This document shows, one piece after another, positions 28,420 through 37,114 of a stretch of 64,000 bases of DNA. The stretch covers positions 1-64,000 of the forward strand of contig JADZCN010000135.1 of assembly GCA_020851565.1 (NCBI GenBank). Reading direction: 5' to 3'. This stretch comes from Acidobacteriota bacterium (GTDB taxonomy: Bacteria; Acidobacteriota; Vicinamibacteria; Vicinamibacterales; UBA2999). The translations under genes were made by a program, and so were the position numbers. Each line of letters opens with the position of its first letter. Positions within the stretch are counted from its first letter, which is position 1. The notes under the pieces were generated by a model. The model was not told the origin of the DNA and did no database searches. It was given only the letters and a program-made list of their open reading frames with translations.

Positions 28420-29124
28420 CTACTTGTGCCCTTCGTCTCCCGCGACGGCAGGATAGACCACGCCCGCGATGGCGGCGCCGACGATGGGCGCCACCCAGAA
28501 CAGCCACAACTGCGCGAGGGCCCATCCGCCGACGAAGACGGCCGGCCCGGTGCTGCGCGCAGGATTGACCGACAGGTTCGTCACGGGAATGCCGATCAAG
28601 TGGATCAGTGTGAGGCAGAGCCCGATGGCGATAGGCGCGAAGCCCTTCGGCGCACGGGCATCGGTGGACCCGAGGATGACGAACAGGAAGAAGGCCGTCA
28701 GCACGACCTCCGCGACAAGCGCCGCCATCATCGAGTACTGGCCCGGCGAGTGCTCGGCGTAGCCGTTGCTGGCGAAGCCGGCGCTCACGTCGAAGCCCGG
28801 CGCCCCGCTGGCAATCACGTAGAGCGTGGCGGCGCCGAGCACGCCGCCAATCACCTGCGCGCCGACGTACGCCGGCAGGTCCGACGCCGGGAACCGGCGC
28901 GCCACGAGCAGGCCGACGGACACGGCGGGGTTGAGGTGGCATCCCGAGACGTGCCCGATGGCGTACGCCATTGTCAGGACCGTGAGGCCGAAGGCCAGCG
29001 CGACGCCCAGCAGGCCAATCCCCACGTCGGGAAACGCCGCCGCCAGCACCGCGCTGCCACATCCGCCGAACACGAGCCAGAACGTTCCCAGCAGTTCCGC
29101 CGCCGCCCGCTTGCCGATCGCCAT
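28420..29124 (-). CDS. aqpZ: Aquaporin Z-like water channel
   Basis: 234 residues with six membrane helices and two re-entrant loops. Both NPA signatures are present, in [20 protein letters not shown] and [15 protein letters not shown], the second with the Arg of the selectivity filter. The N-terminus [20 protein letters not shown] is nearly the AqpZ signature, and the length matches AqpZ (231 in E. coli). It conducts water across the inner membrane. The 69 bases upstream hold nothing I recognise. Confidence 0.95.
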   Translation of the reverse strand: MAIGKRAAAELLGTFWLVFGGCGSAVLAAAFPDVGIGLLGVALAFGLTVLTMAYAIGHVSGCHLNPAVSVGLLVARRFPASDLPAYVGAQVIGGVLGAATLYVIASGAPGFDVSAGFASNGYAEHSPGQYSMMAALVAEVVLTAFFLFVILGSTDARAPKGFAPIAIGLCLTLIHLIGIPVTNLSVNPARSTGPAVFVGGWALAQLWLFWVAPIVGAAIAGVVYPAVAGDEGHK

Positions 29125-29193
29125 GGCGCCTCCCCCGGGCCGCGCGTGGCGACCCGTAACGTGGCCTTTCCGCCGCAGAGCCGTGACCGCGCG

Positions 29194-29787
29194 CTACTTG
29201 CTCCAGGGCGGCACGATCTGGTTCATCCGCGCATAAGCAATCATCTGCCCCAGGTGCTCGTGCATGTCGCCACCGACGAGCAGCGCCACCTGCGCCGCGG
29301 AGCGCTCCTGCCCCATCACGGTGCGCTTGCCGGTGAGCGTCGCCGGATCCAGCGCCTCGAGGGCGGCCTTCGCGTGCGCGAAGCCCTTGTTGATGTGCTC
29401 GATGATCTGCGCCTTGTCGGTGATGGCCCGAAGCTTGGCCATCTCTTCGCGGCTGCCGAGCGCCGCCGGCTTGGCGCCGAAGGAGTTCGGCACGAACGAG
29501 TAGCCTTCCATGGCGGCCAGCATGAGCACTTCGGCCACCGATCGGACGCCCTCCATCGGGCGCCAGGTGTACTTCTCCTGCGGGAACGCCTGCGCGAGGC
29601 CAACGAACTTGCCGCGCATGACCTCGAGGTCCGCGAGGAATGACGTCCGCAGCTCCGCGACGGACTCCTTCGTCATCACATCCTGCGCGCGCGCGTCCGA
29701 GGGGAGCGAGACGATCCCGGCGAGCACGGTGACGCAGGCCAGGCCGGCAAGGGCGCGGCGCGGGGGCTGGAAAGAGCTGAGGGTCAT
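29194..29787 (-). CDS. Exported DinB-family protein
   Basis: 197 residues; AGGAGGCCCC directly before the ATG at 29787 is a strong ribosome site. A signal peptide (core LAGLACVTVLAGIVSL, cleavage near ARAQ) precedes a DinB bundle: LAQAFPQEKYTWRPMEGVRS, VAEVLMLAAMEGYSFV, and GGDMHEHLGQMIAYAR with H-E-H. The pattern W-R-P-x-x-G-x-R-S-V-A-E-V is typical of exported DinB proteins. Substrate unknown. It starts 14 bases from the octamer array, so the array lies in its leader or promoter region. Confidence 0.85.
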   Translation of the reverse strand: MTLSSFQPPRRALAGLACVTVLAGIVSLPSDARAQDVMTKESVAELRTSFLADLEVMRGKFVGLAQAFPQEKYTWRPMEGVRSVAEVLMLAAMEGYSFVPNSFGAKPAALGSREEMAKLRAITDKAQIIEHINKGFAHAKAALEALDPATLTGKRTVMGQERSAAQVALLVGGDMHEHLGQMIAYARMNQIVPPWSK

Positions 29788-29801
29788 GGGGCCTCCTGTT
29801 C

Positions 29802-29881
29802 GGGGTTCTGGGGTTCTGGGGTTCTGGGGTTCTGGGGTTCTGGGGTTCTGAGGTTCTGGGGTTCTGGGGTTCTGGGGTTCT
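29802..29881. repeat. Octamer array (GGGGTTCT)10
   Basis: Ten contiguous GGGGTTCT units, one with GAGG, filling the gap between the exported DinB start (29787) and the ThDP-enzyme stop (29886). Four-G runs every eight bases are an ideal intramolecular G-quadruplex pattern on the + strand. Related arrays lie at 34577, 37011 (reverse orientation) and 49039. Confidence 0.95.
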
Positions 29882-29885
29882 CCGG

Positions 29886-31496
29886 TTAGAACATCCGCCT
29901 GTAGTCCTCGTAGTTCACCGGGACGGCGATGACCAGGCTCCGTCCTTCAGCCAGCGCGAGCGAGGCGGCCGAGGCCAGCTCGCCCGGGTCGCTCGTGCGC
30001 AGCGCCTCCACGCCGCACGCCTCGGCCATCTTCACCGTGTCGATGCGCCCGAAGTCCATGCGGTAGGGCGCGAGCTTCCGGTTCTCCTGCGCCAGCTTGA
30101 TGAGCGAGTAGCTGCCGTCCTCGAGGACGATGGTGACGAAGCGTGCGCCGACGCGGTCGGCCGTTTCCAGTTCCTGCGCGTTCATCGAGAAGCCGCCGTC
30201 GCCCACCGCGGCCAGCACCGGCGCCTCGGGGCGGGCCAGCTTCGCGCCGATCGCCGCGCTCAGTCCGTACGCCATGCCCGACAGGCCGTTCGACATCCAG
30301 AAGGTCTCGGGCTGCCGGCTCGGCCAGAACTGGCCGAACAGGTACTTGTGCGACCCGACGTCGGTGGTGACGATGGTCTCAGGCGGCGCGACGCCGGCGA
30401 GCGCGCGGATGATGTCGCCCGGCCACATGGTGCCGGGCACCGACGCGTGCCCGTCGAGGAGCGCACGGCGTCGCTGCTGGAACGACGCAAACGGCGCGGC
30501 CCACGATCGCGGCACGTCCTCTGACGCCAGGGCGTCGAGCAGCGAGGCGTGCTCCACGAGCTCCACGCCCGGCGGAGAGACGTCGCAGGCATTCGGCGCC
30601 TCGAGCACCCAGTGGATGGGGAGCTCCTCGTGCCAGGTCTTGTCGATCTCCACCGGGTCGAGGCCGACGCCGATCCGCAGGTCCGCGGCGGCAATCGCCT
30701 CGCACATCAGCCCGTCGGCCGCCATGCCTCCCACCACGCCCACGAAGTTCGGCGCCGTCTCGTCCACCACGCCCTTCACCTTTGGCGTGACCGCCACCGG
30801 GAGGTCCCAGGCCGCCAGCCACCGCTGCAGCCGATGCGTGTTGGCCGGGTGGAAGCCGAGCCCGACGAGAACCAGCGGCCGCTCGGCAGAGGCAAGCCGG
30901 TCGCGGAGCCGCCGGGCGGCGACAGCCGGGTCGCCACCGGGAACGGCCAGCGTCGACCCGATGCTCCGTCGCGGCTCCGCATCGGAGCGCGCCGCCGGCA
31001 CCAGCGCCTCTCGCGCCGACAGCGTCAGGTAGACAGCGCCGAAGGGACGCGTGATCGACGCGGCCAGCGCGCGGGGCACCACCGCAGAGACGTTCCCGGC
31101 GGTCACGGCGCTCACGTAGCGGCTGACCGGGCGGAAGATCTCGTGGAGCGGCAGCTTCTGGTGCGTGTGCGCGGCGGGGAACTCATCGGGAATCTGCGCC
31201 GTGATGGCGACGAGCGGTTCCTGATCCAGCCAGGCGTTGCTCATCGGCAGCAGCAGGTTGGCCGCGCCCGGCCCGAGCGTGGCCACAACCACGCCGGGTT
31301 GGCCGCGGAGCTTGCCGTAGACCGCGGCCGCCAGCCCGGCGTTCGACTCGTGCCGCATCTGGACGAAGTCCACGCCGGCCTTCCGAAGCTCGTCGATGAG
31401 GACCAGCACCTCGCCTCCGGGGAGCCCGAAGACGCGGTCGATGCCGGCATCCGCGATGATGCGTGCGGCGACGGCGGCGGTGGTCACATCGGCCAT
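29886..31496 (-). CDS. ThDP-dependent enzyme, acetolactate synthase-like (IlvB family)
   Basis: 536 residues with the three domains of the acetohydroxyacid synthase / benzoylformate decarboxylase family. Domain 1 starts AARIIADAGIDRVFGLPGGEV with the catalytic Glu in QMRHESNAG; the middle FAD-like domain covers ~190-330; domain 3 carries the ThDP motif from AVGDGGFSMNAQELETA to VLEDGSYSLI, where the usual Asn after the GDG block is Asp. Near EFPAAHTHQKLPLHEIFRP it matches decarboxylating members. No partner regulatory subunit gene is adjacent, so it may be a 2-oxoacid decarboxylase or catabolic enzyme rather than biosynthetic AHAS. Its start faces an amidohydrolase start 24 bases away. Confidence 0.85.
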   Translation of the reverse strand: MADVTTAAVAARIIADAGIDRVFGLPGGEVLVLIDELRKAGVDFVQMRHESNAGLAAAVYGKLRGQPGVVVATLGPGAANLLLPMSNAWLDQEPLVAITAQIPDEFPAAHTHQKLPLHEIFRPVSRYVSAVTAGNVSAVVPRALAASITRPFGAVYLTLSAREALVPAARSDAEPRRSIGSTLAVPGGDPAVAARRLRDRLASAERPLVLVGLGFHPANTHRLQRWLAAWDLPVAVTPKVKGVVDETAPNFVGVVGGMAADGLMCEAIAAADLRIGVGLDPVEIDKTWHEELPIHWVLEAPNACDVSPPGVELVEHASLLDALASEDVPRSWAAPFASFQQRRRALLDGHASVPGTMWPGDIIRALAGVAPPETIVTTDVGSHKYLFGQFWPSRQPETFWMSNGLSGMAYGLSAAIGAKLARPEAPVLAAVGDGGFSMNAQELETADRVGARFVTIVLEDGSYSLIKLAQENRKLAPYRMDFGRIDTVKMAEACGVEALRTSDPGELASAASLALAEGRSLVIAVPVNYEDYRRMF

Positions 31497-31520
31497 GCGA
31501 CCCGCATGCTACCCTACGCC

Positions 31521-32816
31521 ATGCTTCGAACGCACACCCGCTTGCACACGCCTTTCGCGCTGGCGCTGCTGCTGGGCGCATCGGCCGCCCTCGCCGCCTG
31601 CCAGTCGTCCACGCCCGAGCCGGCGGCGCCCACCTCGACCGCCACGGTCTACGAAGGCGCGCGACTGGTGGACGGCCACGGCGGCCCGGCGGTCGAGAAC
31701 GCCACGCTCGTCGTGGACGGCGGACGATTCACCGCCGTGGGCCCTGCGGGCCAGGTCACGGCGCCCGCGGGTGCCACGCGCGTGAGCCTCGCGGGCAAGA
31801 CCGTCATCCCCGCGCTGGTCGATACGCACACCCACCCGGCCACCTCTCGCGAGACCCTGGTCGAGCAGCTGCGCGCCAAGGCGTACTTCGGCGTGAGCGC
31901 CATCCTCAGCATGGGCCTCGACACCGGTACCGTCGCCTTCGACGTGCGCAACGAGCCCATCCTCGGCGCCGCGCGCCTGCGCACCGCCGGCCGCGGCATC
32001 ACCGCGCCCGAGCCGGGCAGAAGCGAGGCACCGTTCTGGGTCACCACGGCAGACGATGCCCGCAAGGCCGTGCAGGAGATGGCCGCGCTGAAGGTGGACA
32101 TTATCAAGATCTGGGTGGACGATCGCGACGGCAAGTACAAGAAGCTCTCGCCTGAGCTCTACACTGCGGTCATCGACGAAGCCCACAAGCAGGGCCTCCG
32201 CGTGGCCGCGCACATCTACTCGCTCGAGGACGCGAAGGGCCTCCTGAAGGCCGGGGTGGATGCCTTCGCGCACGGCGTGCGCGATCGCGATGTCGATGAC
32301 GAGTTCATCGCGATGGTGAAGGCCCGTCCGCAGGTCGTCCTCATCCCCAACATGCCGGACCGTGGCGTGGCCCAGGATTACGGCTGGCTCTCCGGCAGCA
32401 CGCCCGCCGGCGCGCTCGAGAAGCTCCAGGCCGCCGCGACCGACCGGCCCGAAGTGCAGAAGACCTTCGGCATCCAGGCACGGAACCTCGCGAAGCTGAG
32501 CGCGGCCGGCATGACCATCGCGATGGGCACCGACGGCTTCTCGCCATGGAGCCAGCACGTGGAGATGGCCGACATGGTGGCGTCGGGCATGACGCCTGGC
32601 CAGGTCATCGTGGCAGCCACGAAGAATTCCGCCGCACTGCTGCAGCTGGCCGACACCGGGACCGTCGAGGCCGGCAAGCGCGCCGACTTCGTGGTGCTGG
32701 ACGCGAACCCGCTGGACGACATCACGAACACGCGGAAGATCTCGGCCGTCTACCTCGCGGGCACGGCGGTCGATCGCGACGCGGTGCGGACGCGGCTCAC
32801 GAACCCGGCGCCGTAG
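31521..32816 (+). CDS. Amidohydrolase-family lipoprotein
   Basis: 431 residues from the ATG at 31521; an ATG five codons earlier and a TTG at 31541 are alternatives. A lipoprotein signal ends in LAAC. The barrel has the HxH in VIPALVDTHTHPATSRE, candidate metal residues in VAAHIYSLEDAKGL and FAHGVRDRDVDDEF, and the late Asp in AMGTDGFSPWSQH. The C-terminal LADTGTVEAGKRADFVVLDA and ANPLDDITNTRKI are classic for imidazolonepropionase-like amidohydrolases. No Shine-Dalgarno sequence is evident, and only 24 bases separate it from the divergent ThDP gene, so short or leaderless messages are likely. Confidence 0.87.
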   Translation: MLRTHTRLHTPFALALLLGASAALAACQSSTPEPAAPTSTATVYEGARLVDGHGGPAVENATLVVDGGRFTAVGPAGQVTAPAGATRVSLAGKTVIPALVDTHTHPATSRETLVEQLRAKAYFGVSAILSMGLDTGTVAFDVRNEPILGAARLRTAGRGITAPEPGRSEAPFWVTTADDARKAVQEMAALKVDIIKIWVDDRDGKYKKLSPELYTAVIDEAHKQGLRVAAHIYSLEDAKGLLKAGVDAFAHGVRDRDVDDEFIAMVKARPQVVLIPNMPDRGVAQDYGWLSGSTPAGALEKLQAAATDRPEVQKTFGIQARNLAKLSAAGMTIAMGTDGFSPWSQHVEMADMVASGMTPGQVIVAATKNSAALLQLADTGTVEAGKRADFVVLDANPLDDITNTRKISAVYLAGTAVDRDAVRTRLTNPAP

Positions 32817-32834
32817 GCGGGAGGCCGCCCTCGA

Positions 32835-33034
32835 GTTGCCGAAGGCCGGGCCGTCGCCCGCCTGACCGGTCGGTCGGCCGGTCAAACGCGCCTCTGGCCT
32901 GTACAAGCACTTGGGCAACTCGCCCTGAATCACGCGGCTCAAACAGGCCCAGTGGCGGCCGGCGGCGCGTTTGTCGGTTCTCGAGTCGGCCTCCCTCCAA
33001 CGGTCAGGCCGGCGACGGCCCGGCCTTCGGCAAC
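32835..33034. repeat. 200-bp hairpin element with 34-bp inverted ends (MITE-like)
   Basis: The arms 32835-32868 and 33001-33034 are inverted copies matching at 33 of 34 bases (both begin GTTGCCGAAGGCCGGGCCGT read inward on their own strand). Nested inside are AAACGCGCC (32884-32892) with GGCGCGTTT (32964-32972), and GGCCTG (32896) with CAGGCC (32944), so the element can fold as one long hairpin. It occupies most of the 325-base gap between two + strand genes. There is no open frame of note. A small GGCGG-GAGG-CCGCC hairpin at 32816-32829 just before it could end the upstream transcript. Confidence 0.8.
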
Positions 33035-33141
33035 CGCCCCGCGGCCATCGTTCGACGCCCCGTCTGCGGCGTCCCCCGGCTCGTCACGCGGGACTTCGGC
33101 CGCCGCGCGCGCGGCGCCGGACTTCCCCCTATACTGCGGCC

Positions 33142-34572
33142 ATGCGCTTCCGCTCCCTGGCCGTCTTGTGTGTGCTCGCGATGGCGGGCTCGGCCCTTCA
33201 TGCCGCCGACGCTCCCGACTGGTCCCGCTTCCGCGGCCCCAACGGCTCGGGCATCTCCACGGCGACGAACATTCCCACCGAGTTCGGCCTTGCGAAGAAC
33301 CTGGTCTGGCGCCTCGAGCTCCCGCCCGGGCACTCGTCGCCGATCCTGCACGGCGATCGCCTCTACCTCACGGCCTTCCGCGGCGACGAGCTCGTGACGA
33401 TCGCCATCGATCGGCATCGCGGGCGAATCCTGTGGGAGCGCCCGGCGCCGCCCGTGAAGACGCGCGTCATCGACAAGCGCAACAACGCCGCCTCGCCCAG
33501 CCCCGCCGTCGAGGAGAACGGCGTCTACGTGTTCTTCCCGGACTACGGGCTCGTGGCGTACGACGCGGCCGGCACCGAGCTCTGGACGATGCCGCTTGGC
33601 CCGTTCAACAACATCTACGGCATGGGCGCCTCGCCGATCATCGTCGGGGACCTGCTGGTGCTGGCGTGCGATCAGAGTCTCGGCTCGTACCTCATGGCGG
33701 TCGACAAGCGCACCGGCAAGGTTCGCTGGAAGGTGGAGCGCCCCGAAGCCAAGAGCGGGCACTCCACGCCCATCCTGTGGAAGGGACCGGACGGCCGGGA
33801 TCAGATCCTGCTGCCTGGCTCGTTCTTCCTCACGGCCTACGACGCGGCAACGGGCCGCAAGCTGTGGTGGGTCGGCGGCCTGTCGTTCGAGATGAAGTCC
33901 ACGCCCGTGATGAGCGGCGACACCATCTACGTGAACGGATACGGCGCGCCCGTCAACGATCCCGGGAACAAGGTGTCGGTCCCGGCGGCGGACGAGGTGT
34001 GGAAGACGGCCGACGCCGACGGCGACGGCGTCATCTCGAAGGCGGAGTTCCCGAAGTTCACGCCGGCGTTCTGGTTCGAGGTGGCAGACCTCGACACGAA
34101 CGGCACGCTCACCAAGGACGAGTGGGCCTACTACCGCGCCGCGCTCGACTCGGAGAACGGCATGCTCGCCATTCGCCTGGGCGGCTCCGGTGACATGAGC
34201 GACACGGCCATCCGCTGGAAGTACCAGCGCACCGTGCCGCAGCTCCCCTCCCCGCTCCTCTACGGGGGCGTGCTCTACATGATCAACGACAACGGCATCG
34301 TGACGACACTGAATCCAGAGACGGGCGAGCGGCTCAAGCAGGGGCGGCTGACCGGCGCGCCGGGCGCGCACTTCTCGTCGCCGGTGGCGGCCGACGGCCA
34401 CATCTTCTTTACCAGCGAGGCCGGCGCCGTTGTGGTCGTGGATCCGGGCGGCGACATCACGCCGAAGGTGGTGAACGATCTCGGCGAGGACGCCTACGCG
34501 ACGCCGGCGTTCGCCGACGGCCGCATCTACGTGCGGACCGTGGCGGCGCTGTACGCGTTTGGGGAACGGTAG
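33142..34572 (+). CDS. Secreted PQQ-like beta-propeller protein with inserted EF-hand pair
   Basis: 476 residues with signal peptide (MRFRSLAVLCVLAMAGSALH). The start WSRFRGPNGSGIS is the standard entry of outer-membrane-type PQQ-like propellers. Blades follow: AIDRHRGRILWERPAP, AYDAAGTELWTMPLG, AVDKRTGKVRWKVERP, AYDAATGRKLWWVGG. Two EF-hand loops then interrupt the propeller: D291-A-D293-G-D295 ending E302, and D316-L-D318-T-N320 ending E327, each with acceptable residues at loop positions 1, 3, 5, 9 and 12. The propeller resumes with TLNPETGERLKQG and ends in YALFGER-like sequence (LYAFGER). No catalytic PQQ ligands are obvious, so a structural or calcium-regulated binding role is more likely than a dehydrogenase. 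Confidence 0.88.
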   Translation: MRFRSLAVLCVLAMAGSALHAADAPDWSRFRGPNGSGISTATNIPTEFGLAKNLVWRLELPPGHSSPILHGDRLYLTAFRGDELVTIAIDRHRGRILWERPAPPVKTRVIDKRNNAASPSPAVEENGVYVFFPDYGLVAYDAAGTELWTMPLGPFNNIYGMGASPIIVGDLLVLACDQSLGSYLMAVDKRTGKVRWKVERPEAKSGHSTPILWKGPDGRDQILLPGSFFLTAYDAATGRKLWWVGGLSFEMKSTPVMSGDTIYVNGYGAPVNDPGNKVSVPAADEVWKTADADGDGVISKAEFPKFTPAFWFEVADLDTNGTLTKDEWAYYRAALDSENGMLAIRLGGSGDMSDTAIRWKYQRTVPQLPSPLLYGGVLYMINDNGIVTTLNPETGERLKQGRLTGAPGAHFSSPVAADGHIFFTSEAGAVVVVDPGGDITPKVVNDLGEDAYATPAFADGRIYVRTVAALYAFGER

Positions 34573-34576
34573 GTCT

Positions 34577-34686
34577 AAGGTTCTGAGGTTCTCGGGTTCT
34601 GAAGTTCTCGGGTTCTGAAGTTCTCGGGTTCTGAGGTTCTCGGGTTCTGAGGTTCTCGGGTTCTGAGGTTCTCGGGTTCTGAGGTT
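34577..34686. repeat. Octamer array, alternating CGGGTTCT / GAGGTTCT
   Basis: About 14 eight-base units after the propeller stop codon, alternating CGGGTTCT with GAGGTTCT or GAAGTTCT so that the effective period is 16 bases. It is a diverged member of the GGGGTTCT family; with only GGG or GG runs its quadruplex potential is weaker. It precedes the amidohydrolase start by about 70 bases. Confidence 0.93.
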
Positions 34687-34755
34687 CGCGCGCGTGACCG
34701 TCGCGACGAACGCGAGAACCCGCGAACCCGAGTCCCTGTGGTACTGTCCGGCACC

Positions 34756-36087
34756 ATGGCAACGCCTCTCATCGCTCGCACCCGAGCCGCTCGCGGGTGG
34801 GCCTCGGCGGGGCTGGTCGCCGGACTGGCCCTTGTCGCGAGTGGCGGGGTGACCGCTCAGGTGCCCTCACCCGAGCGCACGGTGCTGGTGAAGGCCGCCC
34901 GCATCATCGACGGGCGCGGCGGCCCACCCATCGCCAACGGCGGCGTGCTCATCCGCGGCGAGCGCATCGAGCGGGTGGGGCCGGCGGCGGGGATGACGGC
35001 AGACGAGGTCATCGACCTCGGCGGGGCGACCGTGCTGCCCGGCCTCATCGACCTGCACACGCACCTCACCGACGAGGTCGGCACGAACTGGGAGTCGGCC
35101 CTCCTCACCACGACGCCCGGCCGCGCGGCCATCTTCGGCGCGGTCAACGCACGCACCACCCTCATGGCGGGCTTCACCACAGCGCGTGACATGGGGCCCA
35201 CCTGGCCCTATGTGGACATCGACCTGCGCTACGCCATCGACAAGGGCTCGGTGCCCGGGCCGCGGCTGCAGGTGGCCGGCAACTACGTCTCGGCCACCGG
35301 CGGCGCGGGCGATGCGCGGCAGTTCTCCATCTACGTGGACGTCCCCATCGTCCGCAACCTCGCGGACGGCGTGGACGAGGTTCGGCGGGCGGTGCGGACG
35401 AACCTCAAGAACGGCGCGGACTTCGTGAAGATTCTCGCAACGGGCGCGGTGATGTCGAAAGGCATCCCGCCCGGCGCGCAGCAGTACTCGGACGCGGAAC
35501 TCGCCGTGGCCGTGGAGGAAGCCACCCGATGGGGCCGGTTCGTCGCCGCGCACGCGCACGGCACCGAGGGCATCAAGGCCGCCCTCCGCGCAGGCGTCCG
35601 CACCATCGATCACGGCAGCATGCTGGACGAGGAAGCCGCACGTTTACTGAAGGAGAAAGGCGCCTACTTCGCGCCCACGCTCTACGTCGGGCACACGATC
35701 CTGCACGACAACCAGGCGCTGAACATCCCCGCCCACCAGGTGGAGCGGGAGCGGGCCATGCAGGGCACGCAGGAGCGGGCCTTCAAGATTGCCCTCGCCC
35801 ACGGCTTGCCCATCGCGTTTGCCACCGATGCCGGCGTCTTCCCGCACGGCGACAACGCCCGCGAGTTCAAGGTCCGCGTGGACATGGGCCAGGCGCCGAT
35901 GGCTGCCATCGAGGGCGCCACGCGTATCGCGGCCGAGGCCATGGGATGGGCCGACCGCGTCGGCACGCTGCAGCCAGGCCGCTTCGCGGACCTGATCGCC
36001 GTGGCTGGGGATCCGCTGAAGGACATCACCGAGCTCGAGCGCGTCCAGTTCGTGATGAAAGGCGGGATCGTCCACAAGTCGCGCTGA
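34756..36087 (+). CDS. Exported amidohydrolase (Xaa-Pro dipeptidase/imidazolonepropionase-like)
   Basis: 443 residues from the ATG at 34756; a GTG 18 bases upstream is less likely. Signal peptide core ASAGLVAGLALVASGGVTA. Metal motif LPGLIDLHTHLTDE gives the HxH; GADFVKILATGAVMS contains a candidate bridging Lys; VAAHAHGTEGIKAALRAG and TIDHGSMLDEEAARLL supply histidines; FATDAGVFPHGDNA holds the final Asp. C-terminal LQPGRFADLIAVAGDPL closes the beta sandwich. This pattern matches the binuclear dipeptidase-like branch (COG1228). It is a second amidohydrolase on this strand within 4 kb, separated from the first by the PQQ-like propeller gene. Confidence 0.9.
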   Translation: MATPLIARTRAARGWASAGLVAGLALVASGGVTAQVPSPERTVLVKAARIIDGRGGPPIANGGVLIRGERIERVGPAAGMTADEVIDLGGATVLPGLIDLHTHLTDEVGTNWESALLTTTPGRAAIFGAVNARTTLMAGFTTARDMGPTWPYVDIDLRYAIDKGSVPGPRLQVAGNYVSATGGAGDARQFSIYVDVPIVRNLADGVDEVRRAVRTNLKNGADFVKILATGAVMSKGIPPGAQQYSDAELAVAVEEATRWGRFVAAHAHGTEGIKAALRAGVRTIDHGSMLDEEAARLLKEKGAYFAPTLYVGHTILHDNQALNIPAHQVERERAMQGTQERAFKIALAHGLPIAFATDAGVFPHGDNAREFKVRVDMGQAPMAAIEGATRIAAEAMGWADRVGTLQPGRFADLIAVAGDPLKDITELERVQFVMKGGIVHKSR

Positions 36088-36117
36088 CCCGGGCGTGGAG
36101 GGGCTGGCCCGGCGCGC

Positions 36118-36990
36118 TCACAGCTCGAGATGGAGCGGCACGACCATCACCGAGCACGGCGCATGGTCGACGACCGCCTCCGCGACACTCCCCATCAGCA
36201 GCCGCGGCACGCCCGACCGTCCCCGCGTGCCGACCACGACGAGCGCCGCTGGCATGTCCTGCGCGGCTGCCACGATGCCGGCGCCCGGTCGCTCGGAGAG
36301 GACCAGGACATCTCCGGTGGCGCCGGTCTCGGCCATGACCTGCAGGAGCCGCTCGCGGGCATCCTTCGCGATCTCCCTCGCCGTTTGGTCCGGGATGGGC
36401 GACAGGGGGATGCCTCCAGCAAGGCCGGCAGACGCCATCGCGATGGCGGCGTCGAGATCGGTGCTGTGCACCAGCCGAAGCGCCACGCGCCTTCGTCGGG
36501 CCTCGTCGGCGGCGAGGCGCACGGCGGGCAGGGACGGATCGGAGAAGTCCGTGGCGCCAAGCACCCCGCCTCCCTCCGGTGAGGGACGCGCGACCAGGAC
36601 GGGGCAGGTTGCCGCGCGCGCCACGCGATGGGCCGTGTGGCCGGGGCCGACGACCATGAGCCCGGCGCGGGTCCGCTCTGCCACCTCGAGGATGGCCGCG
36701 TGGGGACTCCCGGATTCGAGTTCGATGGCGGCGTCGGCCGCGGCGCCCAGCACTTCCGCAACCCGCGCGCCCACAACGTCGCGGGCCTTCCGCTCGAGGG
36801 GCTCCTGCACCGTGGGGTCGATGCCCGCGTCCTGCGGAAAGAGCACCCTGACGCGGTACGCCTCGGGCAGGACGTGGCAGACGACGAGCCGCACGCCGAT
36901 GCCGGATGCCATCTGGTGCCCCTGCCGCAGCACTTCGTCATCGGCTTCCGACAGGCTCGTGGCCACGAGAACCGGACCGGCGATCGCCAT
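36118..36990 (-). CDS. Tandem universal stress protein (two UspA domains)
   Basis: 290 residues made of two UspA domains. Domain 1 (~1-145) begins GPVLVATSLSEADDEVL and has the nucleotide-loop pattern LMVVGPGHTAHRVARAATCP. Domain 2 (~150-290) begins VLGATDFSDPSLPAVRLA and ends with GTRGRSGVPRLLMGSVAEAV followed by HAPCSVMVVP; its G-2x-G-9x-G(S/T) ATP-loop is well conserved, whereas the first domain is degenerate. Cytoplasmic stress or metabolic sensor by family. It converges with the amidohydrolase gene (30 bases between stops), and its start faces an octamer array. Confidence 0.92.
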   Translation of the reverse strand: MAIAGPVLVATSLSEADDEVLRQGHQMASGIGVRLVVCHVLPEAYRVRVLFPQDAGIDPTVQEPLERKARDVVGARVAEVLGAAADAAIELESGSPHAAILEVAERTRAGLMVVGPGHTAHRVARAATCPVLVARPSPEGGGVLGATDFSDPSLPAVRLAADEARRRRVALRLVHSTDLDAAIAMASAGLAGGIPLSPIPDQTAREIAKDARERLLQVMAETGATGDVLVLSERPGAGIVAAAQDMPAALVVVGTRGRSGVPRLLMGSVAEAVVDHAPCSVMVVPLHLEL

Positions 36991-37010
36991 GCCGCATGGT
37001 AGCGCAGCGC

Positions 37011-37090
37011 AGAACCCGAGAACCCCAGAACCCGAGAACCCGAGAACCCCAGAACCCCAGAACCCCAGAACCCCAGAACCCCAGAACCCT
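37011..37090. repeat. Octamer array, minus orientation (AGAACCCC)10
   Basis: Ten units of AGAACCCC/AGAACCCG, the reverse complement of the GGGGTTCT unit, between the universal stress gene start (36990) and the fusion-protein start (37115). G runs are on the minus strand here, pointing into the USP promoter region. Only 24 bases remain between array and the fusion gene start codon. Confidence 0.95.
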
Positions 37091-37114
37091 GTCCGTGTAG
37101 CATGTGACGATCCC

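Noticed and set aside
36095-37114. Long + strand open frame extending the peptidase/beta-lactamase gene upstream to 36095
   Set aside because: It runs antisense through the universal stress gene and the octamer array; the ATG at 37115 starts a clean signal peptide.
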